Origin: Smallanthus sonchifolius
Taxonomy: Eukaryota > Streptophyta > Magnoliopsida > Asterales > Asteraceae
NCBI GenBank assembly: GCA_023525975.1
Contig: CM042038.1
Location: forward strand, 9,611,272-9,675,271
Length of the DNA stretch: 64,000 nt
Direction: 5' to 3'
Both the position numbers and the translations under genes were made by a program. Shown here piece after piece: positions 24,693 through 36,225 of this stretch. The notes under the pieces were generated by a model, which saw only the letters and a list, made by a program, of their open reading frames with translations, searched no databases and was not told where the DNA came from. Position 1 is the stretch's first letter; every line of letters starts with the position of its first letter.

Positions 24693-27600
24693 ATGTCTTC
24701 TTCAGGGAACCTCAGACATCTCTCTCAGCCTTGCATTAATGGTATGATACTGGTTAGTTTGTGGGTTTTGTGATTACATCAGGAAACTGTTTGATGAAAT
24801 GCCTGAATGAACTTTAACCCTGGATTTTGCTAAAATAAGTCACTTCTTTTTCCACTTTTGATCTGATCTAAATACTTTTGTGATATTTGTATGGAGATCA
24901 ATTTGATTTAACTAATTTCTTTTTATAATATTTTGTTCATATTTTCAAAGCAGGGGACTTTTTTTCTTCACACACAGAGAGGAAGTCGCGGTTTATGAAA
25001 TGGATGAGTAAGCTTCTTAAAGGTGGGTCGAACCGTGGGTCGGTTAATGGTGGAAATCCTTCCCCTCAGTTTATTGGAGACGGAAGTAAGGTACTGCGTG
25101 CTCCCGTTAGATCTTTGGTAAATACCTTTTTCCCTTTTTCTGTTGTATACTGTATTTGTGAAAAATATACACAAATATGTGATCTTTTTTAATATATAAA
25201 TAAACAAACTAAATATACATCCCTAAGCTGTTTATGTCATATATTTAGTACTAGATCTCTATATCTAGTTTTATATGTGCTTTTGGTTTTGCGTTTTGTT
25301 TTTATAACATTAATGTAAGAAATTCATTTAGGATAACCCCTCAAGGAGCGATAAAGAGAAGGAAGAATTAGATCGAGCAATTGCGCTTTCTTTGGCAGAA
25401 GGTTTGAAGAAACCAAATGGTAAGTTGTTAGAATTTGTAAATCTTTTTAAAATTCATTTTAGATCTTTATCTTTTCAAGTACAGTTTGAGTTTGAGTTTA
25501 TTTTTCAGGATACGGGTGGCAACCAAGCAACAATGAAGATCTTGCAAAACCACATCAGGACGATTTTCATCCACCAAACCCTTCATATGTGCCTAGCGAA
25601 TATAATCCCATGGGATATAGGTACTTGTATCTTTCTGTTGCCTTCATATTCTAGAAAACAAGTTGCCAATTAATAATTTGACTTTGATTAATCTTTTAGT
25701 GCATATTTAATTTTCAGAGTATGCGGTGGCTGCAATCGTGACATTGGTTGCAACAGTTATTTGGGATTCATGGGTACCTTTTATCATCCCGAGTGCTTCT
25801 GTTGTCATGCTTGTGGTTACCCAATCACTGAACATGAGGTAAATTTGTTCTGTTTATTTTAGTCATGCATCCAAACACATTTGTTTGATTTGATCCTATT
25901 TCTCATTTGAATTTTGTAAGGTCAAATGATTCTGTTGAATGCCTCTCTTATTTTTTTTTTGTTGATTCAAGTTCTCCTTATCAGGGAACAATTCTTACCA
26001 TAAGTCCTGCTTCCAAGAGTTGACTCATCCCAAATGTGAAGTCTGCTTCCAATTTGTAAGGGAACCTATGCTTAAATTTAAGAAACCTTTTTATTTATTA
26101 TTTTTATTTTTTTTGCATTTGACCAACTTCAAGCTATCTTGATTCTAAAAACAAGATTCGAATGCAAAAATATCCAGATTAATTGGGTAATATCATGTTT
26201 GGTTTTATAGATTCCGACAAATGAAGATGGGTTGATTGAGTATCGATGTCACCCTTTTTGGTCCCAAAAGTATTGTCCTGCTCATGAGCATGATAATACA
26301 GCTCGATGCTGTAGTTGTGAACGATTGGAGGTATGGTTTCTAGTGTTATTGCAAAATTCATTTACATAATTTCCATTTCGTTATAATTTCTAAAATCAAC
26401 TAAATTTGGTCCCAAAATCACATATTTTTTCGATTGACACCATATAAGCAAGACCACACCATGAATATGTGATTTTGGGATTTTACTTGACATCAAGTTT
26501 CAAGTGGTATCCAAGATTCATGTCCCAACTTCATTCTTCTTACATCAAATAAACCCCCGTCCAAAAATCACATATTTATTATTACCGCACGATAAAGTAG
26601 AACCCATAAAATGAATATGTGACTCAGAACAGAAGCCTCATTTTGTTAACATTAAGTTTCAAGTTTGATTCATTTATACCATTATCCTCGATTAATCAAT
26701 TCTCCACTTCGTGGTCCATATCTTCATTTCTTATGGCATCAAGTAAATGGGGCCCAAACTTATGTATTCGTTTCTTTTCATTCCATATAAGAATATGACC
26801 TACAAAATAAAAAGGGGAATTTGCCAAGAAAGGTAAACACAAATTTGACAATGTGGGGGGTAAGGGGACTTTCTTTCTAAAAAAAGAGAGGGAAAGTTGT
26901 ATTTTATAAAATTTAGGGAAAACCTGACAAAATTGAACTATACGTAGGTCCCTAAATTCGTCAAAAAATAAACTTTCACTCTTATATTTTTCAAGAAATG
27001 AATTCACTCCTAAAATTGTTAAAATTGAACTTTCCCTCTGTTTTGATAAGGAATAAAGTATTCATATCCCTCACCATCAAATTTGGGATCTTTTATATTT
27101 TTTGGAGTTGGGGGTCTCTCTGAAAACAGCCCCTCTATCCTTTGAGATAGAGGTATGGTTTGCCTACATCCCACCCTCCCCAGACCCTACCAATAACTTT
27201 GCTATTAGTGGGATTTTACTGTGTATGATTGTTGTTGTTGTTAACCTTTCTTGGCAATTTTCCAAATAAAAATGTCAAATGATGAAAACTAAAAGGACTT
27301 GTTTGTTATGTTAGACTCGAGTATTAAAACATATAGAGGTGGCGATCATGGCACATTTAGTTATGAATGAGTCATTTTGGGCTGAGTTTTATTTCAAACA
27401 GGCCAAATACAAAAAGTAATTAAAGGGGGACATGTCAATTCCCACCTCTAAATTCATACGTTTGATGCATATATTATTTATAATTATGATTATGGTTTTT
27501 TCAACATGGTGCAGTCTGTGAATGTTCGGTACATCTCTTTAGGAGATGGAAGGAGTTTATGCTTAGAATGCATGGAATCTTCAATAATGGATACAGGGGA

Positions 27601-28669
27601 CTGTCAACCACTTTACCATTCCATTAGAGACTACTATGAGGGAATGAACATGAGACTTAATCAACAAATTCCCATGCTTCTTGTTGAAAGACACGCCCTT
27701 AACGATGCTATTGTTAGGGACAAAAACGTAGTTTCAACCAATTCTTATTATTTTCCAAATCTTAATGTTTTTTATACCTTTTGAAATTTTTCTGATTTTG
27801 CAATCTTATCTTTCAGGGATTCCATCATTTGCCTGAGACAAGAGGTTTATGTCTTTCTGAAGAGCTGACTGTTGCAAGTGTACGCCTTTTAACAACTTGA
27901 TACAATGATACTTGTTAGTTTTTACTTTGCATATTCCACATTAATTAAAAATATTTTTATATTTATATTTTTTGTTGTAGGTACTAAAAAGGCCGAGAAT
28001 TGGCGGCAATCTGTTTGTTGGAATGAGAACTCAGCGTCAAAAGCTTCCTCGTAGATGTGAAGTTACCGCTATTCTTGTCTTATACGGTCTTCCAAGGTGA
28101 TGTCTTTATTGCTCGTTTTAGAGTTTAGTTTGTTTATTTACACAAATGACACATGGGAAATAAATTTGAAGCCTTTTTTATAATTAAATTGTGCAGGTTA
28201 CTAACCGGGTCCATTCTTGCTCATGAGCTGATGCATGCCTGGCTACGTCTTAAGGGTAACTAATAAAGTTCCTATTTTTCTTTCAAGAATACTGAAATTT
28301 CATATTTCCCTAATTAGTTCTTGTTATTATTATTATTATTATTATTTTAATTTAATAGGTTACAGAAACCTGAATCCTGAGGTAGAAGAGGGTATCTGTC
28401 AAGTGCTTTCATATATGTGGCTTGAGTCTGAGATCATGCCTGTATTGAAAAACATGCCATCAACATCATCATCATCATCATCAGTGTCAAAAAAAGGCGG
28501 GAAATCAAGGGTTGAGAATAAATTAGGTGAATTTTTCATGCATCAGATAGCTAATGATGTATCACCAGCATATGGAGGAGGTTATAGAGATGCTAATGCA
28601 GCTGTTACTAAATACGGTCTACGAAGAACACTGGATCACATTCGTCTCACTGGAAGCTTCCCTCTGTGA
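24693..28669 (+). CDS. DAR2: DA1-related LIM-domain zinc peptidase, DAR2/LRD3-like, complete, 12 exons
   Basis: DA1-family proteins are ubiquitin-activated peptidases that limit organ growth. DAR2/LRD3 acts in root vasculature and phloem (family knowledge). Exons: 24693-24741, 24954-25117, 25332-25419, 25509-25620, 25718-25838, 25972-26055, 26211-26330, 27515-27727, 27817-27879, 27981-28096, 28197-28255, 28359-28669. They total 1500 nt, 499 residues, with consistent phases. A UIM (KEKEELDRAIALSLAE, residues 79-94) precedes a LIM domain (CGGC from residue 140, then HPEC, CHAC, CEVC). The peptidase motif is HELMH (386-390), with the downstream PEVEEG glutamates. RYCHPFW-type residues and GGKSRVENKLGEFF match DAR2 more than DA1. 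The start at 24693 gives HLSQPCING, resembling the DAR2 N terminus; the ATG at 24995 would be an internal alternative. A poly-Ser tract lies near residue 438. Confidence 0.96.
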
Positions 28670-29684
28670 TTTTGTGCGTTTTATATATATATACTTTTTA
28701 ACCTGCTTTGCGCAAATTGCTCTTGAGGATCGTTATGATCAAATGGATCCAAGTTTTTATGGAGTCTTTTTGGAGATAATGTGCAAGAAGATGGCAGATT
28801 TTTTTGTTTTGTTTTCAATAAACCTCCAAAAGGTATTGTATGGTTGTTTTCTGTTTTGATATTATTTATGAACTTATGAGACTGTAACCTCAAACTATTA
28901 CCTTTGATGTAACATGAAAATATTTATCAAAAGGTTTTTAAGCTATTGATAACTATATTTTACAAAGTGCAAAACTACAAAGCAAAAGAAGTAAAAAACG
29001 AAACATCATGTGTAATGAGCCGAGCTACTCGAACTCAGCTATTTTAAAACTTGACTCAAGCCAACCCTAAACGAGTTCGAGATGAGCTTGAAATCGAGCT
29101 GGTTTATTCCTATTATAACCACAATAGGCTTGATGCCAGCTCACAGGTGGAATTCATTCCTCACAGCAAGATTAAGCATCAAGCCAGCTCAAAGGCTTAA
29201 AAGTGTGCCTCGGCAATTCAACACTACAGCTGCAGTCACACTTTCTCGATTACACCACCACCACCACCAAAGGGAATAAAAAGTTACATGAAAATATTTC
29301 TTTACAACCTTTTAATAAAAAGTGACATGAAAAAAAAATTCTAATCTATCCTTTCAAGCGTATAGTCGAGTCGATTTCTAAGATAAGGGATTGTTTGGGA
29401 GTGACCCTGATTTACCGTAAACTATCTTTATGCGTTATTGGATCAGTTTGGTGGATCACCATCTCCATGAACCGCTCGATTAGCTTGGTTTACCTCTGAG
29501 GCCTAAGACGATTAGATGCGGGCCGGTTGAGGTTGTCAGGATTCAACCTTTTGAGACTTTACACACAAAAAAAGGGAAAAGAAAAATAAAAGAACATTAC
29601 CTCTATACTTTCTATATAGTCCTTTGTTTTCTTGTAAATCTTGAACAAACGTACACATAATAATTTGTTACCTTTATTCTTTCT
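28670..29684. other. Intergenic DNA between DAR2 and the Rab gene
   Basis: The interval contains the DAR2 3' UTR and, from the other side, the Rab 3' UTR. The part at 29020-29110 carries GAGCT/CGAGCT-rich repeat-like sequence. No further gene was recognised. Confidence 0.5.
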
Positions 29685-30876
29685 CTAATTAGAACAACAT
29701 TTCCTTTGAGAGTTGTTATCGTAATCACCGACTTTTATCGCAGTTGTATGGCTAGGAACAGGAATAGAAGAAGATGCTGCTTGTTGAGCAGCCAAGGCTT
29801 TCTTACTTACTATCTTATATATGTCCAACAAAATCATCTGAAACGCCTTTTCAACATTATATGCTTCGAATGCTGACGTCTCTAGGAACACCAGCCCTTC
29901 TTGCTCGGCTAACTTTTGACCATCGGTCTCTTGAACAGCTCGGTGATGGCTCAAATCGGCCTTGTTTCCAGCCAACATGATCACAATGTTGGAGTCTGCA
30001 TGGTCCCTAAGTTCCCTTAGCCACCTCTTCACATTTTCAAATGACTGAGCCTTTGTTATATCATATATCAAGAGCGCCCCAACGGCTCCTCGGTAATAAG
30101 CACTTGTGATCGCTCGGTACCTCTCTTGACCCGCGGTGTCCCATATTTGTGCCTTTACTGTCTTACCCTCGACCTGCACGTAAAAACTCAGAAAATAACT
30201 AGGCGGAGCAAGCCTCTAAACGAACACAAATGTGGCTTGTTTGTGTTCAATTAAAGTGTTGTTTGTTTAACTCTAACTGAACAAACGAACCATCAAGAAT
30301 GCTTAAACGAATTGATTTTCCTGTTCATATTCATTTGTTAAGAGAATGATCATATTCATGTTCGTTTATGTTTGTCTATTAGTATTTTAAATGAAGATAA
30401 ATAAACACAAATAGACACCAATTAAAAGTAAATAACAATATTCAAATTAAAACATAAATACCATCAATAATATTATGAAAGTTAACAACAATATGAGTTT
30501 GACTTGGTTAATAGCTTTAAAAGGGGTTGGACTAACTTCTTTAAATGAATATATATGAACAATTAAACATAAACGAATGATGTTCGTTTGTTTAATCAAA
30601 CATTTATTTTTTCATGTTCGTCCGTTTATTATAAATAATATAAGCGAACTTTCCCTCAAACGGTTTACAGATGGTTTAATGGGTGTTTGGTTAATGAGGA
30701 GGCCAACCAACCTGAAGAGTCCTGGTAGCGAATTCGACACCAATGGTGGATTTAGATTCGAGACAGAATTCATTTCGGGTAAATCTAGAAAGAATGTTGG
30801 ATTTTCCAACTCCAGAATCCCCTATTAATACTATTTTAAACAAGTAATCATACCCATGATCCACCTTATATGCCAT
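29685..30876 (-). CDS. RABA2: RAB11/RABA2-type small GTPase, complete, 2 exons
   Basis: Plant RABA2 GTPases mark trans-Golgi and early endosomal compartments and the growing cell plate. Exon 1 is 30712-30876 (55 codons from the ATG at 30876). Exon 2 is 29685-30173 (163 codons with stop). The intron interrupts between TRTLQ and VEGKT, the usual RabA position. The 217-residue protein has the P-loop GDSGVGKS, the effector region with STIGVEF, WDTAGQE, NKAD, ETSA and the C-terminal CCSN double cysteine for geranylgeranylation. The start MAYKVDHGYDYLFKIVL and FCLESKSTIGVEFATRTL fit the RABA2 subclade better than RABA1, RABA4 or RABA5. All nucleotide-binding motifs are intact. The intron (30174-30711) carries a MITE-like repeat rich in AACGAACA / TGTTCGTTTG. 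Confidence 0.96.
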
Positions 30877-31264
30877 TCCTTCTTTCTACACTTCCCACAA
30901 ACCTATAAACATATATTATACAACAAAGATTAAAACACCCAAAAAAACAAACATACAATTATTTTATTAAACGAACAATTTAAGAGATTAAAGATTCAAA
31001 TAACTAACCATGCAGAAATGGAACAAGAGGTTAATTGAGAGATTAGAGTGCAGGAAAGGTAAGAGTTGCAGAGAGAAAGAAGAGGAGAGATGACCAATCG
31101 GAAGAAACAGAAGATCCGAACAAACGGGAAATTTAACGGTTGATTCACAAGGAAACAATCATAAAATCCTGGAATTATTTCAAACTCACAAATTTTACTA
31201 TCACCTCCTTAATTTATGTTCTAATCACACTAAACACCCTATACTTTGGCTACCGGATCCTACA
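30877..31264 (-). promoter_or_regulatory. 5' UTR and promoter of the Rab gene
   Basis: Sequence upstream of the Rab start codon. The minus strand has a purine-rich AGAGAGAAAGAAGAGGAGAG tract at about 31066-31090, typical of a plant 5' UTR. The assignment is positional. Confidence 0.4.
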
Positions 31265-31510
31265 ACCTAGACATGAACTAAAAAAACCGGTTTGGGCCTG
31301 CTAAACTGGTTTCAAACCCGACCCGGTTCAAGTGCTAAATCGATTTGACCCAACCTGATTTGGAACCTGGTTCAAACCAACGGTTTATGATAGGTTTTGG
31401 AATTTTTATTGAAGGCCATTTTGAAACCTGACCTGAATCGGTTCGTATATGAAAAACCAGTTTGGATTGCAACTCGAACCGCTTTCACTTGTTTGAAACA
31501 GTTCAGAATG
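31265..31510. repeat. CCGGTT-rich repeat, diverged relative of the hAT MITE at 16710
   Basis: It begins CTAGACATGAACTAAAAAAA then CCGGTTTGG, nearly the same as the left end of the MITE at 16710 (CTAGAGGTGAACAAAAAAAC). It continues with decayed ACCCGGTT/AAACCGGT units. It directly precedes a hAT transposase pseudogene and may be the subterminal repeat region of that larger element. Confidence 0.55.
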
Positions 31511-31667
31511 TTTTAAAAACATAGCCGTTAGGATTGTTTTTTCAATTTTTTTTGATCATTTTGTCCCCAATGTTTGTATAAATAGGTAATGTTGTGTTGG
31601 TTGAATCACAAAACTCTCTACTCTCTTAAATTTAAGAAATGCTCAATATTTTAAAAAACGTTAAAAA

Positions 31668-32335
31668 ATGGCTTTAGAAAATAGCAATCTTCCGCCGGTG
31701 TTGGTTCCTCTACTAGTCTCACGGTTGTAAAAGTTATTCCTACAAATAGGAACCCAAATATTTGACAAAATTATGATTTGTGTGAGATGTCAAATGAACC
31801 GAACAAGGCTCGTTGCAAGTTGTGTAGTCATTTTTATCAAAAAGATGCAAGCACGATTTTGAAAAACCAATATACAAAGAAACTATTGTAGTGTGTTGAA
31901 AGCTCAAGCGTTGAGAGTTCAAGCAACTATGAAACACGAAGGTAATTTTTGGGTTAAGACGTTGATGCTGTTCGAGGAGGATGACACATTTTATAATTTA
32001 AAAGAGTTTGCCGTACAACCACTTCGACGAGTGTTTGACTCGAGTTATTTAAGAAACGCTCCAACCGTACTACGGTAGCTTTGTAATCTGCGTTTTCTAT
32101 TAGTGATATATTTATTTTCTCTACGAAGAACAAGGCTCACTCCACAACCAGTGGAAATATGTATTTGCTTAAATGATCACTTGGACACGAAGGAATGAAT
32201 ACAAAATAAATCATCACTTGAAGGAGAAAGTCTTGTAGAATGTGAGATATACGAGGACGAGGTACAAAGAGGATTGACGACCTCACTTACCGATGAGGAA
32301 GCTGCTTACGATGATTCCTCCCCACCCCAATAATG
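31668..32335 (+). pseudogene. hAT transposase pseudogene (BED zinc-finger part)
   Basis: A broken plus-strand coding trace starts MALENSNLPPV at 31668. After a frameshift and stops it reads YDLCEMSNEPNKARCKLCSH, with the paired cysteines of a BED-type zinc finger as found at the N terminus of plant hAT transposases. An acidic trace follows at 32248-32320 (GRGTKRIDDLTYR-like frame with DEEAAYDD). Several in-frame stops and shifts make it non-functional, and no catalytic or dimerisation domain was recognised downstream. The CCGGTT-rich DNA at 31265-31510 probably belongs to the same element. Confidence 0.6.
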
Positions 32336-33640
32336 CCCCATTCACACCCATGGGAGGCGGAGTTCACGTCTGTGAAACTGCCAACATGGATCATACCATG
32401 TGTTTCATGCCTCCATTATGAATATTGTTATGGGAATTTTGTAACTCTTTAACTTATTCAATACACCATCCTTTTCACAAATGCACATATATCTTAATAA
32501 AATTGTAAACGTTATAAATCAAATTTAACCGACATACATATGCATTATATTTTTCATTTGTTATTTAATTTTATATGTATATTGGCTTATAAAAATTCAA
32601 AAATTGCATAAAATTTGTTAATTAGAAGTTAAATAATAAATTTTACATAAATAAAAAGGTTCACTCATATAATATCTTGAATAAATGAGAATAAAAAATT
32701 ATCTAAAAAAAAAGGTGTTTTGGTTCAACTATTACAATAAATTAAAATACTATAGAAATACGATAATATACATTAATTGGAAATATATATTTCAGATAAT
32801 ACCATAAATTATGAAGTTATATGCACAAAGCACGATGTTGAACAACGCGTAAACGAGTGATGCTTTGACGGTTGCTCATTGAAGATGCCATAACTAAACA
32901 CAATCCAAGTGTTTTGATGCTCCTATGAATTGAAGTCACCATTCGTAGAAGACGGGTTTAGAATTAGTTACATGTTTAGTTGATTCGGTCGTTATCCTAA
33001 AATTTTTTAAATATATTTGAAGTCCACACATATATTGTTGTCCTTCAAGCCCAAGTTTTACGTTTTGGGTAGGTTAATTGCATGTGTCACGTTCTATGTA
33101 AAAAGAACGTGAAAAGAAATCAAGAAGATATTGAAAGGAAGGTCCTTGAGTTATTCTTGGTCATCTCTTCCAGAAGTATATTGTATTTTATTTTGTTTTT
33201 ATTAGTTTTATTGAAATTTAATGGTATGGGCCTGGAAAATATTAAAGAATAGAACATTATAATTATTGGTAACTAAAACTTTTTATTTAATATTGTTGGA
33301 AACGAAAATAATTATAATGTTAATGAAGATGACGATGATAGTGAATTTCATTTTTTAAGTGATCGTGAACTTAATTGATGCATTCAATTACTCCAATTAA
33401 TGACATAAAACAATTGTACACTTTTATTTAAAAAAGACTTTGTTGGAAAATTAAGTGTTTTTTGGATTATTTTTCTTATTATGGATTATTTTTTATTATG
33501 GAATGATGTTCTTTTTTTTATTATTATTTTTTGAGTTTAAGTTGTATTTTTATGGAATTATACAGTTAATTAGTTAACTCGGTTGTACCGGGCGGTTCAA
33601 CCGATTAAATTATTTTCTGAGCTCAAAATAGTACGGTTAA
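32336..33640. other. AT-rich intergenic DNA, probably decayed transposon interior
   Basis: No intact gene. A short acidic frame (DDDDSEF) near 33330 may be a transposase remnant. Sequence at 33585-33650 again has GGGCGGTTCAACCG and GGTTAAACCAG, possibly the far subterminal part of the hAT element. Confidence 0.3.
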
Positions 33641-34340
33641 ACCAGTTTTGAAAACATTGGATAAAAGCCCTTGTCTCTTAGGTTATCCGGTATACAAGAG
33701 GTGATGTTGGCGTGATCCGACGTGGAGACCAAGATCACGCCTTGATCTTGGTGGAACACCGCCCCCTCGATACAAAAACCACGCCGTGGTTTTCCTCCGT
33801 GAGATTTATCACGCCAAAAGTGTCTCCGTCTTCGTCCATAACCTTCTTCATGGCCATGGCCCATGGGCCTTCTACCTTCGTCCATCACCTTCTTCATGGC
33901 CATGGGCCTTCCCATTGTGATGCTCGTCACCACCAAACAGGCAAACACGATGAAGAAGAAGAGAGAGATGTGAAACTCTCTTAGAAAATAAAATGAAGTT
34001 AATAAAATTTGAGTTCTATAGATATTTTAATGCAATTTACACTCCATTCTTTTTTTCTAAATAACTCTTATTCAACCAACCCAATATTATATATTTTTTT
34101 AATTATTAATGTAATTTTTTTATTATTAATGAATATTATTTATTATGTTTTATTTTATTTAAATAAAAATTAAAAAATAAACATTAAATTATCACACCAC
34201 CACAATCACATGGGTATACCCTTTGCCATGTGATGGGTGATGTGATTTTTCAGAAGCTGACGTGGCGCCACATGGCGTGCACTTTATTATCACATCACAC
34301 CATAATCACATGGATATACCCCTTCCCCTTATAGTCGACA
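33640..34340 (-). mobile_element. MITE-like element, family also present at 63717
   Basis: Read on the minus strand from 34328, the segment starts GGGGTATATCCATGTGATTA, then has TGTGATAATAAAGTG, ACGTGGCGCCAC... and a second GGGTATACCCATGTGATTG unit. The same ordered features occur on the plus strand at 63717-63875. Further inside lies a GC-rich part with repeated ATCACGCC and a duplicated CATGGCCATGAAGAAGG. No transposase was seen and the terminal boundary at the low-coordinate side is uncertain. Confidence 0.5.
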
Positions 34341-34456
34341 ATATGTGAAAGGAATCCAGAAAGAGATGACAAAACTCTCAAGTCAACTCTTCTAGAATTA
34401 TTTTAAGGGTGATTCTAACCACACACGGAATATTGCTAATTGGACCCGTCGCCGCC

Positions 34457-34677
34457 CTATACGCCCTCGTATAGGGCAATACGAGGGCGTATAGAGTTCA
34501 GTCACTGCAAACAGAATGCCACGTGTCATTCTCTGTCTGGTGGCTGGTCCAATACGTGGCGTATTGACCTATACGCAGCGTATGAGGCACGGGTTATATT
34601 TTTGATTCAAAAGTTGGAAGATTTGGGAGTTTTATGAATCCTATACGTGGCGTATTGACCTATACGCCACACATAGG
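34457..34677. repeat. Left palindrome cluster of the TIR element
   Basis: Three hairpin-forming units: 34457-34494 (CTATACGCCCTCGTAT paired with ATACGAGGGCGTATAG), 34551-34585 (imperfect) and 34641-34677 (CTATACGTGGCGTAT with TATACGCCACACATAG). Spacers are 5-8 bases. The core arms are TATACG(C/T)..CGTAT. Confidence 0.85.
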
Positions 34678-35044
34678 TATTTTTTATTTAATTATATATT
34701 TTTTATTTTATTTATATTTTGTTTATTTTTATTTTAATTTATATAATTTTGTTAATATAAGTTTGTTAATCAAACAAAATATTAAACATTACAAACCAAA
34801 CAAAATATTAAACATTACAACCAAACAAATAAACTAAAATTATATACATTACATCAAAAAATTAAATATATACATCAAAATGTTTTACATACATAACAAC
34901 GAAAGAAACAAAATACAAATAAAAGAACTAAACCTGACCGGCTCCTGCGTCACCCTGACCCGCCCCGCCCTCACCCTGAACGGGGTCGTCCGGATAATGA
35001 CGTGGCGGTGGTAGTGGGGGTGGCTCGATGCCGGCGGCTCGTGA

Positions 35045-36060
35045 CTAATTCACGAGCTGTCCAACCGCCCACATCATCAGGTCCTCCATGCGATCGAGTT
35101 GACGACCCTGTCGCCGTGAATCGGCAACAAGGCCATCAAGCAATGCCTGGGTAGCCCTATCCAGCCTAACAGACTGACGTACGTGTCGGCGATGTTGTGG
35201 CGGATGCTCGTGGACCTGCTCGACGTGTGACGGCTCGTCCTCAATCGCCATACCCTGTAGCGGCTGAGGCATAGGCGGGTCCCCCCTATCCAGGCATCTG
35301 CGGCAACGGCACCGGGACCCAAAACTGGTCCTGGACGGCCCCTACGAAACGAAGGCCCTGCGGGAATCGGTGCGTGATGCGCATGCCGCTCGCCGTGCGA
35401 CGGTCTAATCGGACAGGGGGAATGGGCGGTAACATCGCAGGCTCATGGTCGTCAAATGGTATGACCGACCGCATGATATGCGTGATGAAAGCACCGCCAT
35501 ATAAAAGTCCGCGCTTCTGTCGCATATAGGCAGAAGCAAAATAAAGCGCCATGCTCGTGGACAGGTCGCACCGCCTCCCAGTAAGCAGGCAGAAAAGGAA
35601 GAAAATATCTCTATCAGTGCACCACTCACGGCTTTTCAGACGCGGTGCGATCGACGTCGAAATAAGCCGGTGCATATATCTATACAAAGGGTCTCTAATA
35701 CCCGAGACCCTCCCCTTGGTACCCAACCAAGGACTATCTGAAATCAAGCCTCAAAAAACAAGGAGTTCCTCCTTGTCCACCTCCGTCACCGCCTCGGTGA
35801 AAAGCGGCGTGACCGTCTCAGGCTCGTAGTATAAGCCCGTCGTGACGGCCCACTGACGGAGGGTCTGACGGTAAACGACCCCAAAAATAGAAAAAGAAAT
35901 ACGATCCAGATCAATATCCGGCGCCTCCCCGGGTAGAGGCTGCAGCCCAGTCTCTGAGTAGATGAACGTCGAAAGAAACTCGACGACCAGCTCTCGGTAT
36001 GTATCCGCAAAAGAAAGGCCAAAAAGACGCGATCATGGCGTGTCCTGACCGATGATGGCC
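35045..36060 (-). pseudogene. ATHILA-ORF1-like retroelement protein, broken, inside the TIR element
   Basis: One minus-strand frame reads through LFGLSFADTYRELVVEF (from about 36026) and IFGVVYRQTLRQWAVTTG, then meets a TGA at 35751-35753. It continues in the same frame with PLYRYMHRLISTSIAPRLKS, FFLFCLLTGRRCDL and LLYGGAFITHIM to a stop at 35286. Another in-frame TGA lies just upstream of the first block, at about 36033. A different frame at 35045-35272 continues with a charged stretch (DRATQALLDGLVADSRRQGR). The order of blocks matches the ATHILA/plant transposon ORF-1 family as I recall it. The region is GC-rich compared with its AT-rich surroundings. No reverse transcriptase or LTR is present. 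Function unknown. Confidence 0.6.
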
Positions 36061-36225
36061 CTAGCTGAAATAATAAATAATAATATATTGTTTTTAATTG
36101 AAATAAATAATAATAATAATATATTGTTTAAATTTTAAATAATAAATAATAAATAATAATAATTAATTTTTTTATTTTAAATATTAAATAATAAATAATA
36201 ATAATTATTAATTTTTTAAAAACCA

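Noticed and set aside
24995..25192. ATG at 24995 as the true start of the DAR2-like gene
   Set aside because: The upstream exon 24693-24741 joins in frame and gives an N terminus resembling DAR2, so the longer form is preferred.
33637..33984. Open frames on both strands rich in Gly/His/Met repeats
   Set aside because: They come from a duplicated CATGGCCATGAAGAAGG repeat inside a MITE-like element.
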